Counted from the stretch's first letter, positions 7,569-17,305 are shown. The stretch: DNA of 64,000 nucleotides from Arthrobacter pityocampae (GCF_002927275.1 NZ_PRKW01000005.1:248001-312000), one strand, 5' to 3'. The notes: generated by a model from the letters alone, not told the origin. Numbers and translations: made by a program.

Positions 7569-8816
7569 GTGTCCGGCGTCAGGCGCGTGGCCATGCTGTC
7601 CCTGCACACCTCCCCGCTCGAGCAGCCCGGTACGGGGGACGCCGGCGGCATGAACGTCTATGTCAGGAGCACGGCCCTCGAACTCGCGGGCGTCGGGGTC
7701 GACGTCGAGATCTTCACCCGGGAAGCGGGCGAGGGACGGCCCCGGCGCGAGGTGCTCGCCGAGGGCGTCGTGGTCCACCACCTCCACGCCGGACCCCGCC
7801 GCCGAATCCCGAAGGAAGCCCTCCCGGGACTGGCCGATACCTTCGCCGATGCGATCACCGAGGTGGCCGACCTCCTCGCGGACGGCCACTTCGACGTCCT
7901 GCACTCCCACTACTGGGTCTCGGGGATGGTGGGGCTGACGCTCAGCCGGGAGATGAACCTCCCCCTGGTCCACTCCATGCACACGATGGCGAAGGTCAAG
8001 AACCTGCGCATGAGGACGCTCAGCGCTCCGGAACCGGCGGAGCGGATCGCGGGTGAGGAGGAGATCGTCGCGGGGGCGGCCCGCCTGATCGCGAACACGA
8101 GCACGGAGGCGAACGAACTCATCTCCCTCTACGGCGCCCACCCGAAGCGGGTCGACGTCGTGGCTCCCGGCGTGGACCTGTCGACGTTCCACCCCGGTGA
8201 TCGCGCCGCGGCGCGCGCCGCGCTGGCCTTCCCGCCGGAGCAGTTCCACGTGGTGTTCGCCGGGAGGATCCAGAAACTGAAAGGCCCCCAGGTCCTCGTG
8301 GCCGCGGCCGCGGAGCTCCGGCGCCGCCGGCCGGACATCCCGCTGGCCGTCAGCATCATCGGCGCGGGAAGCGGCTCCGAGGCGCTGGCCCTGCAACCCC
8401 TCATCGACGCCGCCGGCCTCACCCGGGACGTCTGCCTCTACCCGCCCGTCACCGCCCCCCGGCTCGCCCAGTGGTTCCGGTCCGCGAACGTGGTGGCCAT
8501 GCCGTCCTTCAGTGAATCGTTCGGCCTCGTGGCGCTGGAGGCCCAGGCCTGCGGCACCCCCGTGGTCGCCGCCGACGTCGGCGGACTGCCGCAGGCCGTC
8601 AGCGACGGGCGCAGCGGGCTCCTCGTGGACAGCCATTCGGCGACCGACTGGGCGGACGCGCTCGAACGGCTGCACGACGACACCCGCCTGCGGGAGACGC
8701 TGGGCCGCGGGGCCGCCACCCACGCGCTGGCGTTCGGCTGGCAGCGCACGGCCCTGCTGACGGCGCAGAGCTACCGCACCGCCGTCGAGCATTTCCCCGC
8801 CGCGACCACCCGCTGA
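7569..8816 (+). CDS. mshA: D-inositol-3-phosphate glycosyltransferase MshA
   Basis: A 415-residue GT4-type glycosyltransferase and the first enzyme of mycothiol synthesis. It joins UDP-N-acetylglucosamine to 1D-myo-inositol 3-phosphate. The N-terminal motif MLSLHTSPLEQPGTGDAGGM is diagnostic of MshA. VFAGRIQKLKGPQ and the ESFGLVALEAQACGTPVVA block are the GT4 nucleotide-sugar site. GTG start at 7569 with GGAAGGGAGA upstream. Ino1, which supplies its acceptor substrate, is encoded about 2.6 kb downstream on the opposite strand. Confidence 0.95.
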   Translation: MSGVRRVAMLSLHTSPLEQPGTGDAGGMNVYVRSTALELAGVGVDVEIFTREAGEGRPRREVLAEGVVVHHLHAGPRRRIPKEALPGLADTFADAITEVADLLADGHFDVLHSHYWVSGMVGLTLSREMNLPLVHSMHTMAKVKNLRMRTLSAPEPAERIAGEEEIVAGAARLIANTSTEANELISLYGAHPKRVDVVAPGVDLSTFHPGDRAAARAALAFPPEQFHVVFAGRIQKLKGPQVLVAAAAELRRRRPDIPLAVSIIGAGSGSEALALQPLIDAAGLTRDVCLYPPVTAPRLAQWFRSANVVAMPSFSESFGLVALEAQACGTPVVAADVGGLPQAVSDGRSGLLVDSHSATDWADALERLHDDTRLRETLGRGAATHALAFGWQRTALLTAQSYRTAVEHFPAATTR

Positions 8817-8847
8817 GGTGCTCGCCCGCGCACCCTAGGATGGAAGC

Positions 8848-9618
8848 GTGAATCCCGCCGAGCTCGCCGCCTACCTCGATTCCGTGCGCATCACCGGCCT
8901 GGTGGCCACGCCGCGGCAGGACAACCTGAAGCACATGCGGCTCTTCCTCGAGGGCAACGAACACCTCGGATTCGGGGTGGACCACACCCGCGAGTGGACC
9001 TACGACGACGTCTTCGACCTCATGCACGAGCGCGTGGGCACGAGCCCCGACCGGGACCACACCGAAGGTCAGGACACCATCGACGCCGGCAAGTGCGTCG
9101 CCGCCCTGGACCGGCTCGCCGATCGGCTCGGGGCGTCCGCCCGCCGTCGGGAGCGGATCCTCTTCGCGACCGGTCACCCGGCGGGGCTGCTCCCCGTCCA
9201 CGCGGCCTTCGCGCAGGCGGCCGCCGCCGCGGGTGCCACGGTGGTGCGGGTCCCGGAGGGGCGCCCCTTCGGTGCCGGGGACATCCGCCAGGTCTTCGGT
9301 GTGCTCGTGTGGCACCAGTACGGCGGGCTCATGCACACGCACTTCCCCGAGCCCATGCGCCTGAGCCTCGACACGCTCACCGGTGCGGGACACGACCTGC
9401 CGGACCTCGTCGTCGCCGACCACGGGTGGGCGGGCCACGCGGCGAGTGCGGGGCTGCCAACCGTCGGGTTCGCGGACTGCAACGACCCGGGGCTGTTCGT
9501 CTCGGAGGCGCAGGGGCAGTTGGACGTCGCCGTCCCGCTCGACGACAACGTGACCCCGGGACTGTACGAACCCCTCATCGACTACGTCCTCGAGCGGGCA
9601 GGCCTCCCGCGGCCCTGA
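8848..9618 (+). CDS. Phosphatase-like protein of an uncharacterised actinobacterial family
   Basis: A 256-residue soluble protein, MNPAELAAYLDSVRITGLV onward. Conserved-looking segments are FATGHPAGLLPVH, WHQYGGLMHTHFPEP and VVADHGWAGHAASAGLPTVG followed by FADCNDPGLFV. The many His and Asp residues could bind metal or phosphate. From memory, similar proteins are annotated as phosphatases in actinobacteria; no activity is proven from the sequence. It follows mshA by 31 bp and precedes fhs by 25 bp on the same strand, suggesting co-transcription. Confidence 0.6.
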   Translation: MNPAELAAYLDSVRITGLVATPRQDNLKHMRLFLEGNEHLGFGVDHTREWTYDDVFDLMHERVGTSPDRDHTEGQDTIDAGKCVAALDRLADRLGASARRRERILFATGHPAGLLPVHAAFAQAAAAAGATVVRVPEGRPFGAGDIRQVFGVLVWHQYGGLMHTHFPEPMRLSLDTLTGAGHDLPDLVVADHGWAGHAASAGLPTVGFADCNDPGLFVSEAQGQLDVAVPLDDNVTPGLYEPLIDYVLERAGLPRP

Positions 9619-9643
9619 CCCGGCGCGCTGATAGGTTGGCTGC

Positions 9644-11311
9644 ATGAGCGATCTCGAGATTGCCCGCGCCGCCGCGGTCAGGCCCATCGAACACATCTCC
9701 GATGCGGCCGGGATCCCGCGGGAGGCCCTCGAGTTCCACGGCCGGTACAAGGCGAAGATCGACCCGCGCCTCCTGCCCGAGGACGGCCGGAGCCCCGGCA
9801 AGGTGGTCCTGGTCAGCGCGATGAGCCCCACCCCCGCCGGCGAGGGGAAGTCCACCTGCACGGTGGGGCTCGCGGACTCACTCGCGAGGGCGGGGCAGCG
9901 CGTGATGATCGCCCTGCGCGAGCCGTCCCTCGGCCCCGTGCTGGGCATGAAGGGCGGCGCGACCGGCGGCGGCTACTCGCAGGTGCTGCCGATGGACGAG
10001 ATCAACCTGCACTTCACCGGCGATTTCCATGCCATCACCTCCGCGAACAACGCGCTCGCGGCCCTGATCGACAACCACATCCACCAGGGCAACGAGCTCG
10101 GCATCGACCCGCGGCGCATCACGTTCAAACGGGTGCTCGACGTCAACGACCGCGCCCTGCGCGAGGTGGTCATCGGCCTCGGGGGGCCCACGCAGGGGAC
10201 CCCCCGCCGGGACGGCTTCGACATCACCGTGGCCTCGGAGATCATGGCCGTGTTCTGCCTGGCCGCCGACCCCGCGGACCTGAAGGAACGCCTGGCGGAC
10301 ATCACCTTCGGGTACACCTACGACCGCCGGCCCCTGACCGTACGGGACCTGCAGGTGCAGGGGGCGCTGGCGCTGCTGCTCAAGGACGCCCTGAAGCCGA
10401 ACCTCGTGCAGACCATCGCCGGCACGCCGGCCCTCGTCCACGGTGGCCCCTTCGCGAACATCGCACACGGCTGCAACTCCGTCATCGCCACCAGGACGGC
10501 CCGCCGCCTCGCGGACATCGTCGTCACCGAGGCCGGCTTCGGTGCGGATCTCGGAGCGGAGAAGTTCATGGACATCAAGGCGCGGGCCGCGGACCTCGCC
10601 CCCGACGCCGTCGTGATCGTCGCGACCATCCGCGCCCTCAAGATGCACGGTGGGGTCGCCAAGGCCGACCTCGCACAGCCCGACCTCGAAGCGCTCCGGG
10701 ACGGGACGGCGAACCTCCTCCGCCATGTCCGGAACATCGAGAAGTTCGGCATCCCTCCCGTCGTCGCCGTCAACAGGTTTGGCACGGACTCGCAGGAGGA
10801 GCTCGACTGGCTGCTCTCCTGGTGCGCCGGCGAGGGGATCGCCGCCGCCGTGGCCGACGTGTGGGGCCAGGGCGGGGGAGGACCCGGCGGGGACGAGCTC
10901 GCCGCCGAGGTGCTTGCCGCCCTCGAGCGGCCCGTCACCTTCTCCCACCTCTACCCGCTCGACCTCCCCGTGGACGAGAAGATCCGCACCATCGTGCAGG
11001 AGATCTACGGCGCGGACGGCGTCGAGTTGTCCGTCCCGGCCCTGCGCCGGCTCAAGGAGATCGAGGCGAACGGGTGGTCGGGACTGCCCGTGTGCATGGC
11101 GAAGACCCAGTACTCGTTCTCGGACGACGCCGGCCTGCTCGGCGCTCCCAAGGGGTTCACCGTGCACGTCCGAGATCTCATCCCGAAGACCGGCGCCGGG
11201 TTCATCGTCGCACTCACGGGATCCGTGATGACGATGCCCGGACTGCCGAAGGAACCGGCCGCGCTCCGGATGGACGTGGACGCCGACGGCAACGCCGTCG
11301 GACTGTTCTGA
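9644..11311 (+). CDS. fhs: Formate--tetrahydrofolate ligase
   Basis: A 555-residue protein of full family length. It makes 10-formyl-THF from formate, THF and ATP. The P-loop TPAGEGKST lies near residue 68, followed by the family block [20 protein letters not shown] and the [20 protein letters not shown] region. It complements the gcvPT/sdaA/MTHFR-like one-carbon operon at 24.6-30.8 kb. The last codons fall inside a 16-bp tandem repeat that spans the stop codon. Confidence 0.95.
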   Translation: MSDLEIARAAAVRPIEHISDAAGIPREALEFHGRYKAKIDPRLLPEDGRSPGKVVLVSAMSPTPAGEGKSTCTVGLADSLARAGQRVMIALREPSLGPVLGMKGGATGGGYSQVLPMDEINLHFTGDFHAITSANNALAALIDNHIHQGNELGIDPRRITFKRVLDVNDRALREVVIGLGGPTQGTPRRDGFDITVASEIMAVFCLAADPADLKERLADITFGYTYDRRPLTVRDLQVQGALALLLKDALKPNLVQTIAGTPALVHGGPFANIAHGCNSVIATRTARRLADIVVTEAGFGADLGAEKFMDIKARAADLAPDAVVIVATIRALKMHGGVAKADLAQPDLEALRDGTANLLRHVRNIEKFGIPPVVAVNRFGTDSQEELDWLLSWCAGEGIAAAVADVWGQGGGGPGGDELAAEVLAALERPVTFSHLYPLDLPVDEKIRTIVQEIYGADGVELSVPALRRLKEIEANGWSGLPVCMAKTQYSFSDDAGLLGAPKGFTVHVRDLIPKTGAGFIVALTGSVMTMPGLPKEPAALRMDVDADGNAVGLF

Positions 11312-11346
11312 CGTCGGACTGTTCCGGCGCCGGACTGTTCCGGCGC
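11299..11346 (+). repeat. Three tandem 16-bp repeats spanning the fhs stop
   Basis: CGGACTGTTC recurs at 11299, 11315 and 11331 with an exact 16-bp period. The second and third units are identical (CGGACTGTTCCGGCGC) and the first differs by three bases. The first unit contains the last three fhs codons and its TGA. Confidence 0.85.
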
Positions 11347-11381
11347 TGGCCGCTCCGACACCCGATGACCGGGCCGGGACG

Positions 11382-11421
11382 CACGGGAGGCCGGGACGGC
11401 GATCCGTCCCGGCCTCCCGTG
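11382..11421. terminator. Bidirectional terminator between fhs and ino1
   Basis: A perfect 18-bp stem (CACGGGAGGCCGGGACGG and its complement) with a 4-base loop sits between the convergent genes. Confidence 0.85.
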
Positions 11422-11428
11422 ATGCCGC

Positions 11429-12514
11429 CTAGCGCTCGATGTCGCCGCGGATGAAGGCCTCGACCTTCTCGTGGGCGATGTCGTCCGCGTACTGCTCCGG
11501 CGGGGACTTCATGAAGTAGCTCGACGCCGAGAGGATCGGTCCGCCGATCCCGCGGTCCAGAGCGATCTTCGCCGCGCGGATGGCGTCGATGATGACACCG
11601 GCCGAGTTCGGCGAGTCCCAGACCTCGAGCTTGTACTCGAGCGAGACGGGGGCGTCCCCGAAGTTGCGGCCCTCGAGGCGGACGAAGGCCCACTTGCGGT
11701 CGTCGAGCCAGGCCACGTAGTCGGATGGGCCGATGTGGACGTCGTTGGCCCGCAGTTCGGCCTTGACGTTGGAGGTGACGGCCTGGGTCTTGGAGATCTT
11801 CTTCGACTCGAGGCGGTCACGCTCGAGCATGTTCTTGAAGTCCATGTTGCCGCCGACGTTCAGCTGGTAGGTGCGGTCCAGCGTGACGCCGCGGTCCTCG
11901 AACAGCTTCGCCATGACGCGGTGGGTGATCGTGGCGCCGATCTGGCTCTTGATGTCGTCGCCGATGATCGGGACGCCGGCCGCGGTGAACTTGTCCGCCC
12001 ACTCCTTGGTACCCGCGATGAACACGGGGAGGGCGTTGACGAACGCGACGCCGGCGTCGATGGCGCACTGGGCGTAGTACTTCGCGGCGTGCTCCGAGCC
12101 GACGGGCAGGTAGCAGACCAGCACGTCCGCCTTCGAGGCCTTCAGCTGGGCGACGATGTCGACCGGCTCCTCGTCCGACTCGACGATGGTCTCGCGGTAG
12201 TACTTGCCGAGACCGTCCAGGGTGTGGCCGCGCTGGACGATGACGCCGGTCGGGGGCACATCGGCGATCTTGATCGTGTTGTTCTCGCTGGCACCGATGG
12301 CTTCGGCGAGATCGTGGCCGACCTTCTTGCCGTCGACGTCGAACGCCGCCACGAACTGCACGTCCCCGACGTGGTACTTGCCGAACTCGACGTGCATCAG
12401 GCCCGGAATGGCTCCCGCCGCATCCGCGTCGCGGTAGTAGTGCACGCCCTGGACCAGCGACGCGGCACAGTTGCCGACTCCAATAATTGCTACGCGAATG
12501 GGGTTCTGTCCCAC
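11429..12514 (-). CDS. ino1: Inositol-3-phosphate synthase
   Basis: A 361-residue protein. It converts glucose 6-phosphate to 1D-myo-inositol 3-phosphate with NAD, the precursor of mycothiol and phosphatidylinositol lipids. The N-terminal NAD site is [51 protein letters not shown] and [12 protein letters not shown] are typical of the actinobacterial enzyme. The GTG start at 12514 follows AGGAGAACT; an upstream in-frame extension is rejected because it has no ribosome site and is Arg-rich. It is divergent from the GT87 gene, as in the mycobacterial ino1 region. Confidence 0.95.
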   Translation of the reverse strand: MGQNPIRVAIIGVGNCAASLVQGVHYYRDADAAGAIPGLMHVEFGKYHVGDVQFVAAFDVDGKKVGHDLAEAIGASENNTIKIADVPPTGVIVQRGHTLDGLGKYYRETIVESDEEPVDIVAQLKASKADVLVCYLPVGSEHAAKYYAQCAIDAGVAFVNALPVFIAGTKEWADKFTAAGVPIIGDDIKSQIGATITHRVMAKLFEDRGVTLDRTYQLNVGGNMDFKNMLERDRLESKKISKTQAVTSNVKAELRANDVHIGPSDYVAWLDDRKWAFVRLEGRNFGDAPVSLEYKLEVWDSPNSAGVIIDAIRAAKIALDRGIGGPILSASSYFMKSPPEQYADDIAHEKVEAFIRGDIER

Positions 12515-12704
12515 AGTTCTCCTCGAAAGCCCGTTGAATATGCCCCGGCCGTCATCGCCCCGGGCGCGGTTGGCAGGGAATGCCAGTGTACGTTCCCTTT
12601 CCAACGCGGACGGATGCCCCGCCATTCCTCGACCAAGCCGGCGCGCCCGGCGACAGTCCCGGAGAGCGACCCCTCCGCGGGTGCGGGGCGGCTACGCTCG
12701 GGGG

Positions 12705-14246
12705 ATGACCTCGGGCACGGGCAGGCGCGGCCCCTACCGCATCAGCGTCCCGAGCCGGTCCGACCCGGCGCTGCGGACCCTGGTCGAAGGCGTCGGGGGC
12801 CCGCTCGGGCGGCGCGCCGATCCCGGCCGGATCTCGCCGGGATGGTTCACGGTGGAGCGGACGCTGATCCTGATGACCGTCTGCTCGGCCGTCCTCGCCG
12901 TCGTCGTCAAGAACCCGTGCCGGATCCACGGGTGGTCCTCCCCGGACTACTTCTATCGCGCCTGCTACTCCGACTGGACCGAGCTCTACCAGAGCCGGGG
13001 CCTCGGGGAGGGCGTCCTGCCCTTCATCACGCCCGGCGCGCTCTTCGAGTACCCGGTGCTGCTCGGGCTGCTCGCCTCCGGGACTGCGGTGCTCGTGGAG
13101 CTGCTCGCGGGCGGAGCGGACGCGGCGGCGGCCTCCCGCCTCTACTTCGACGTCAACGCCGTGCTCCTCTCCGGGGTGTGGATCCTGACGGTCCTGGCGA
13201 CGCTCCGGCTGGCCGGCCGGCGCCCCTGGGACGCGGCCGTCCTGGCCACGGCACCCGTGGTCATCCTGGCCGGCACCATCAACTGGGACCTCTGGGCGGT
13301 GCTGCTCGCCACCCTGGGCATGCTGGCGTTCGCCCGCGACCGTCCGGTCCTGGCCGGGATCCTCTGGGGGCTCGGCGCCGCGGTGAAGCTCTACCCGGTC
13401 CTGCTGCTCGGGGCGGTGCTCGTCCTGGCGATCCGGTCGGGGCGCTACCGGCCGTTCGTCGGCGCCCTGGCCGGTGCGCTCGCGGCCTGGCTCGCGGTGA
13501 ACCTGCCGTTCCTGCTGCGGGATCCGGCGGGCTGGGGCTACTTCCTGACCTTCTCGGAGACGCGCGACGCCGGTTTCTCCTCCGCCTGGTACGTCTACAA
13601 CGCGCTGGCGCGGCAGGCCGGCGTCGCCACCCTCCCGCCGGGCGCCATCAATGCGGGGGCCGCCGTCCTGTTCGTCCTCGCCTGCGCCGGCATCGCCGTC
13701 CTCGCGCTCCGTGCGCAGCGCCGGCCCCGGCTGGCCCAGGTGGCCCTGCTCGTCGTGGGTGCCTTCGTCCTCTGCAACAAGGTGTACTCGCCCCAGTACG
13801 CCCTCTGGCTCGTGCCTCTCGTGGCCCTCGCGGTCCCCCGCTGGCGGGTGGTCCTCGTCTGGCAGTCCGTGCAGATCCTCCACTGGGCGGCGGTGTGGCT
13901 CTACCTCGGGGGCATGACGAGCGGGGGCCCCGCCGCGAACAACCTGGGGCTCGGCACGTACTCCTGGGCGGTCCTCGCCCATATGCTCTCTACTGCATAC
14001 GTGATGGCGGTGGTGGTCCGGGAGATCCTCGTGCCACCGGTCGACGTGGTGCGGCGTATCGGTATCGATGATCCCCAGGGCGGGCCGTTCGATGGGACCC
14101 CGGACCGCTTCACCCTGCGACGCCGCGCCTTCTCGCCCCGGATGCAGGCCGGCGCCGGGTTCGCGGGCGGAGCATCGGGGAGTGCCGCTCGGATAGGCTT
14201 GCAGGACCGCCGTGCGCCCGATGCCCGTCCCGACGGGCGGCGGTGA
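12705..14246 (+). CDS. GT87-type membrane glycosyltransferase
   Basis: A 513-residue polytopic protein with about ten hydrophobic segments. It resembles the DUF2029/GT87 family of polyprenyl-phosphate-dependent mannosyltransferase-like enzymes. Supporting stretches are INWDLWAVLLATLGMLAF, GLGAAVKLYPVLLLGAVLVL and FVLCNKVYSPQYALWLVPLV, where the K-YP and KVYSPQY motifs recur in the family. Start chosen at MTSGTGRRGPYRIS; the frame remains open further upstream but gives an Arg/Pro-rich non-membrane extension. In mycobacteria the homologue (Rv0051) lies next to rpsF; here rpsF is about 44 kb away. Confidence 0.82.
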   Translation: MTSGTGRRGPYRISVPSRSDPALRTLVEGVGGPLGRRADPGRISPGWFTVERTLILMTVCSAVLAVVVKNPCRIHGWSSPDYFYRACYSDWTELYQSRGLGEGVLPFITPGALFEYPVLLGLLASGTAVLVELLAGGADAAAASRLYFDVNAVLLSGVWILTVLATLRLAGRRPWDAAVLATAPVVILAGTINWDLWAVLLATLGMLAFARDRPVLAGILWGLGAAVKLYPVLLLGAVLVLAIRSGRYRPFVGALAGALAAWLAVNLPFLLRDPAGWGYFLTFSETRDAGFSSAWYVYNALARQAGVATLPPGAINAGAAVLFVLACAGIAVLALRAQRRPRLAQVALLVVGAFVLCNKVYSPQYALWLVPLVALAVPRWRVVLVWQSVQILHWAAVWLYLGGMTSGGPAANNLGLGTYSWAVLAHMLSTAYVMAVVVREILVPPVDVVRRIGIDDPQGGPFDGTPDRFTLRRRAFSPRMQAGAGFAGGASGSAARIGLQDRRAPDARPDGRR

Positions 14247-14254
14247 CAGCCCCG

Positions 14255-14279
14255 GGCGGACCGGCCGTCCCGGTCCGCC
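14255..14279 (+). terminator. Hairpin between the GT87 gene and femX-like gene
   Basis: GGCGGACCGG pairs perfectly with CCGGTCCGCC (10-bp stem, 5-base loop). It lies 9 bp after the GT87 stop and before the preferred start of the next gene. It acts as a terminator or processing hairpin. Confidence 0.5.
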
Positions 14280-14326
14280 GAGCCCCCGATCATCGACCCG
14301 TGCAGGATCCCAGTGAGAGACCCCCA

Positions 14327-15424
14327 GTGAACGCAGCCCCCCTGACCTACAGCCCGCTGGACCGGCAGGCGTTCGACGCCGTCGCCGCCGCGCACCCCGC
14401 GGTGCTGATCCCGCTCGAGCAGACACCCGACTGGGTCGACTTCGAGCGGGCCCTCGGGCGGACGCCGCTGGGTATCTGGGCCTACCGGGACGCCGAGGGC
14501 ACGCTCGTCGCGACCGCCAGTTACGTGCATGTGGTGCGCCGCTTCCGGGAGTCCGTCGTCGTGGTCAACGGTCCCGTCTGGTACGCCGAGCGGACGCCCG
14601 CGGCGGAACGCCTGCTGCTGGAGACGGTGCGCCGCCAGTTCAGCGACCATCCGACCGTCCATCCGCTGTACGTGCGGCTGCAGGTCGCCACGCTGCAGGC
14701 CCCCGCCACCGACCCGATCGAGCACGGATGGTACGAGCGTGAGATCGTCGTCGACCTCACGCCGTCCGAGGCGGACCTGCTGAAGAGCTTCCGGCCGAAC
14801 GCCCGCAACAGCATTCGCCGGGCCCAGCGCAACGGCATCGAGATCAAGCATATTCCGCGTGAGGAATGGAGTCGGGTCTTCGCGTCCGAGCTGTACCCGA
14901 TCATGCGGGAGACCGCGGAACGCGACGGCTTCCAGTCGTTCGACTCGTCCTACTACGAGACCCTCCTGGCCGTCCTCGGCGATCATCTCCGCCTCCTCGT
15001 CGCGTATCGTGCCGGGCAGCCGCTGAGCTGGCTGATCACTACGGAGTACCGCGGCTACGCCGTCTACTACTTCGCCGGCAGCACGCAGATGGCACGGAGC
15101 ACCTTCGCCCCCTACCTGCTGCTGTGGGAGGCGTTCAGGACGCTCAAGGCCGCCGGCAACACCGCGTGCGGGCTGACCGGCATCGAGAGCGAGAACTACC
15201 CCTCGCTCGCCAACGTCACGACGTTCAAGCGGAACTTCTCGAAGAACGTCGTGGTGGTCCCTACGACCTACGACGTCCCGCTCGATGCGCGCCGCTACGC
15301 GGTCGTGGCGTCGCTGCTGGCCGCCCGCCGGAACGGACCCGCGGCCGTACGGCAGGCCGCCGGACGGCTCCGGGCAGCAGCCGGCCACGCCCGCGGGCGG
15401 GGCAGGACGAGCACGCGGACCTGA
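14327..15424 (+). CDS. FemABX-type peptidoglycan interpeptide bridge transferase
   Basis: A 365-residue protein. Fem proteins transfer aminoacyl groups from aminoacyl-tRNA to the lysine side chain of lipid II or its growing bridge. Visible marks are FRPNARNSIRRAQRNGIEI (first GNAT-like half, substrate loop) and YYFAGSTQMARSTFAPYLLLW followed by TGIESENYPSLANVTTFKRNF in the second half. The lysine-type interpeptide bridges of Arthrobacter fit this role. The frame is open to a GTG that overlaps the preceding stop (14243), but a hairpin and Pro-rich codons lie between, so the GTG at 14327 is preferred. Confidence 0.82.
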   Translation: MNAAPLTYSPLDRQAFDAVAAAHPAVLIPLEQTPDWVDFERALGRTPLGIWAYRDAEGTLVATASYVHVVRRFRESVVVVNGPVWYAERTPAAERLLLETVRRQFSDHPTVHPLYVRLQVATLQAPATDPIEHGWYEREIVVDLTPSEADLLKSFRPNARNSIRRAQRNGIEIKHIPREEWSRVFASELYPIMRETAERDGFQSFDSSYYETLLAVLGDHLRLLVAYRAGQPLSWLITTEYRGYAVYYFAGSTQMARSTFAPYLLLWEAFRTLKAAGNTACGLTGIESENYPSLANVTTFKRNFSKNVVVVPTTYDVPLDARRYAVVASLLAARRNGPAAVRQAAGRLRAAAGHARGRGRTSTRT

Positions 15425-15447
15425 CGGGCGGGGATCGGCCCCGCCCG
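15425..15447 (+). terminator. Hairpin directly after the femX-like gene
   Basis: CGGGCGGGG and CCCCGCCCG form a perfect 9-bp stem with a 5-base loop starting one base after the stop codon. Confidence 0.6.
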
Positions 15448-15461
15448 CGAGAGAGGAAGCC

Positions 15462-16901
15462 ATGGTAGATGTCGAGGTCGTCGGCGCCGGTCCCAACGGA
15501 CTCGCGGCCGCCGTCGTCATGGCGCGTGCGGGACTGTCCGTGCGGATCCACGAGGCGGCGTCGACCATCGGTGGCGGGTCGCGGTCCATCGAGCTCCTGC
15601 AGCAGGACCACCTCCACGACTTCTGTTCGGCCGTCCACCCGATGGCCCTCGCGTCGCCGTTCTTCCGCGCTTTCGAGCTGAGCCGCCGCATCGGCTTCGC
15701 GGTCCCCGAGGTCTCCTTTGCCCACCCGCTCGACGGCGGGCGGGCCGGGATCGCCCACCGCAGCCTCGACCGGACGGTCGAGGGCCTCGGCGTGGACGGG
15801 GAGGCGTACCGACGGCTCCTGCAGCCGCTGAGCGACCGGGAACAGGACGTCCTCGCGTTCACCCTCAACCACGTGGTGCGCGTCCCGAAGAAGCCGGAGG
15901 CCGCGGTGCGCTTCGGCCTCGCGGTGCTGGACCAGGGACTGCCGTGGTGGAACCGCCGTTTCAGCACCGACGAGGCGAAGGCCCTCGTCACCGGGGTCAT
16001 GGCGCACCCCGTGGGCACCCTGCCGTCCCTGACCGGAGCCGGCGCCGGCCTGGTGCTGAACCTCCTGGCGCACACCGTGGGATGGCCCATCCCGGCGGGG
16101 GGTTCGCAGTCCATCGCGGACGCCCTGGCACTCGACGTGCGGCAGCACGGCGGGCAGATCATCACGGACAGCCGGGTGACGACCCTCGCGGAGGTGTCGG
16201 ACGCCCCCGTGGTGCTGCTCGACGTCGCCCCCAGGACCTTCCGGTCCATGGCCCGAGGACGCCTCCCGGCGGCGTACGAGACGGCGCTGAAGGCCTTCAC
16301 GTACGGCAATGCGGCCTGCAAGGTGGACTTCATCCTGTCCGGGCCGGTGCCCTGGACCCACCCCGAACTGCATCGCGCCGGGACCGCGCACCTGGGCGGG
16401 ACGCGGGACGAGATCGCCGCCGGCGAGAGGCAGGTCAACCAGGGCATCCACCCGGACAGCCCGTACGTGCTGCTCTCCCAGCCGTCGTCGTTCGATCCGA
16501 CCCGCGCCCCCGAGGGCCGGCACACGCTCTGGACCTACTGTCACGTGCCACGGGGCTCCACCCGGGACATGGCGGAGGCCGTGACGGCCCAGATCGAGCG
16601 GTTCGCGCCGGGCTTCCGCGACGTCGTCGTGCAGAGCCATACGACAACGGCGAGCGAACTCGAGGTCTACAACGCCAACTACGTGGGCGGCGACTTCAGC
16701 AGCGGGGCGGTGAACCTCCGGCAGATCGTGGCCCGGCCGGTGCCGTCCCTGCAGCCGTGGGCGACGCCCCTCAAGGGTGTCTATCTCTGCTCGCAGTCAA
16801 CACCGCCCGGTCCGGGAGTGCACGGGATGGCCGGCCTCAACGCGGCCGAGCTGGCGCTCCGGCGCGAGTTCGGCCTGGCCGTACCGGACCTGGGCCTCTG
16901 A
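15462..16901 (+). CDS. FAD-dependent oxidoreductase (phytoene desaturase / PYROXD2-like)
   Basis: A 479-residue protein. The N-terminal dinucleotide-binding fold is VVGAGPNGLAAAVVMARAG followed by an acidic residue (IHEA). The C-terminal FAD motif region is GVYLCSQSTPPGPGVHGMAG. This arrangement is that of the CrtI-like amine-oxidase/PYROXD2 flavoprotein group, whose actinobacterial members have no settled substrate. There is no crtB or other carotenoid gene nearby, so carotenoid desaturation is not supported. ATG preceded by GAGAGGAAG. Confidence 0.82.
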   Translation: MVDVEVVGAGPNGLAAAVVMARAGLSVRIHEAASTIGGGSRSIELLQQDHLHDFCSAVHPMALASPFFRAFELSRRIGFAVPEVSFAHPLDGGRAGIAHRSLDRTVEGLGVDGEAYRRLLQPLSDREQDVLAFTLNHVVRVPKKPEAAVRFGLAVLDQGLPWWNRRFSTDEAKALVTGVMAHPVGTLPSLTGAGAGLVLNLLAHTVGWPIPAGGSQSIADALALDVRQHGGQIITDSRVTTLAEVSDAPVVLLDVAPRTFRSMARGRLPAAYETALKAFTYGNAACKVDFILSGPVPWTHPELHRAGTAHLGGTRDEIAAGERQVNQGIHPDSPYVLLSQPSSFDPTRAPEGRHTLWTYCHVPRGSTRDMAEAVTAQIERFAPGFRDVVVQSHTTTASELEVYNANYVGGDFSSGAVNLRQIVARPVPSLQPWATPLKGVYLCSQSTPPGPGVHGMAGLNAAELALRREFGLAVPDLGL

Positions 16902-16903
16902 GC

Positions 16904-17305
16904 TCAGGCGCTCGCGGGGTGCTCGTGTTCGTCGGCCCCGCTCTGCAGCCAGGCCACCGCCTGGTGGCGCGAGGTGAAGAACCGGGTGGGGCAGGGTGGG
17001 GAGTTCACCCCGAGGAAGAAGTTCGCGATCATCCTGTCGACGGGCGAGGAGCCCAGGAGCGCGATCCGCGATGCCGCGCACGGGGTGGCGAAGACCGCCC
17101 GCGCATCGCGCGTCACGGTTCTCGTGGTCTCCATGTCCACCAGCATCGGGTGGCCCTCCGCCTCGGCGAGCGTGTTGACCGCCAGCATGGCCGCCTCGGC
17201 ATCGGTGGCGGTGATGGTGCAGTCCCGATCCCAGGCCAGGTGAAGGATGCCGTTCGGCAGGAGTTCCAGTCCGGCCTTGTCGCCGTCGATGCGTTGAGCG
17301 GGCAT
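16904..17305 (-). CDS. STAS/SpoIIAA-like protein
   Basis: A 133-residue protein with a perfect AGGAGGT ribosome site. The pattern LPNGILHLAWDRDCTITATD, then HPMLVDMETTRTVTRDARAVF, then SRIALLGSSPVDRMIANFFL resembles SpoIIAA/STAS folds common in Micrococcaceae (DUF7793-like). Such proteins often bind a partner rather than catalyse; no anti-sigma factor is adjacent. Convergent with the FAD oxidoreductase (2 bp between stops). Confidence 0.65.
   Translation of the reverse strand: MPAQRIDGDKAGLELLPNGILHLAWDRDCTITATDAEAAMLAVNTLAEAEGHPMLVDMETTRTVTRDARAVFATPCAASRIALLGSSPVDRMIANFFLGVNSPPCPTRFFTSRHQAVAWLQSGADEHEHPASA

Noticed and set aside
14243-14326. GTG overlapping the GT87 stop as start of the femX-like gene
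   Set aside because: Attractive as a coupled start, but the interval holds a 10-bp hairpin and encodes a Pro/Arg-rich stretch not expected in Fem proteins; kept as an alternative.
13901-16525. An 874-codon minus-strand open frame opposite the fem and FAD oxidoreductase genes
   Set aside because: Shadow of two conserved genes; no ribosome site and no family features.
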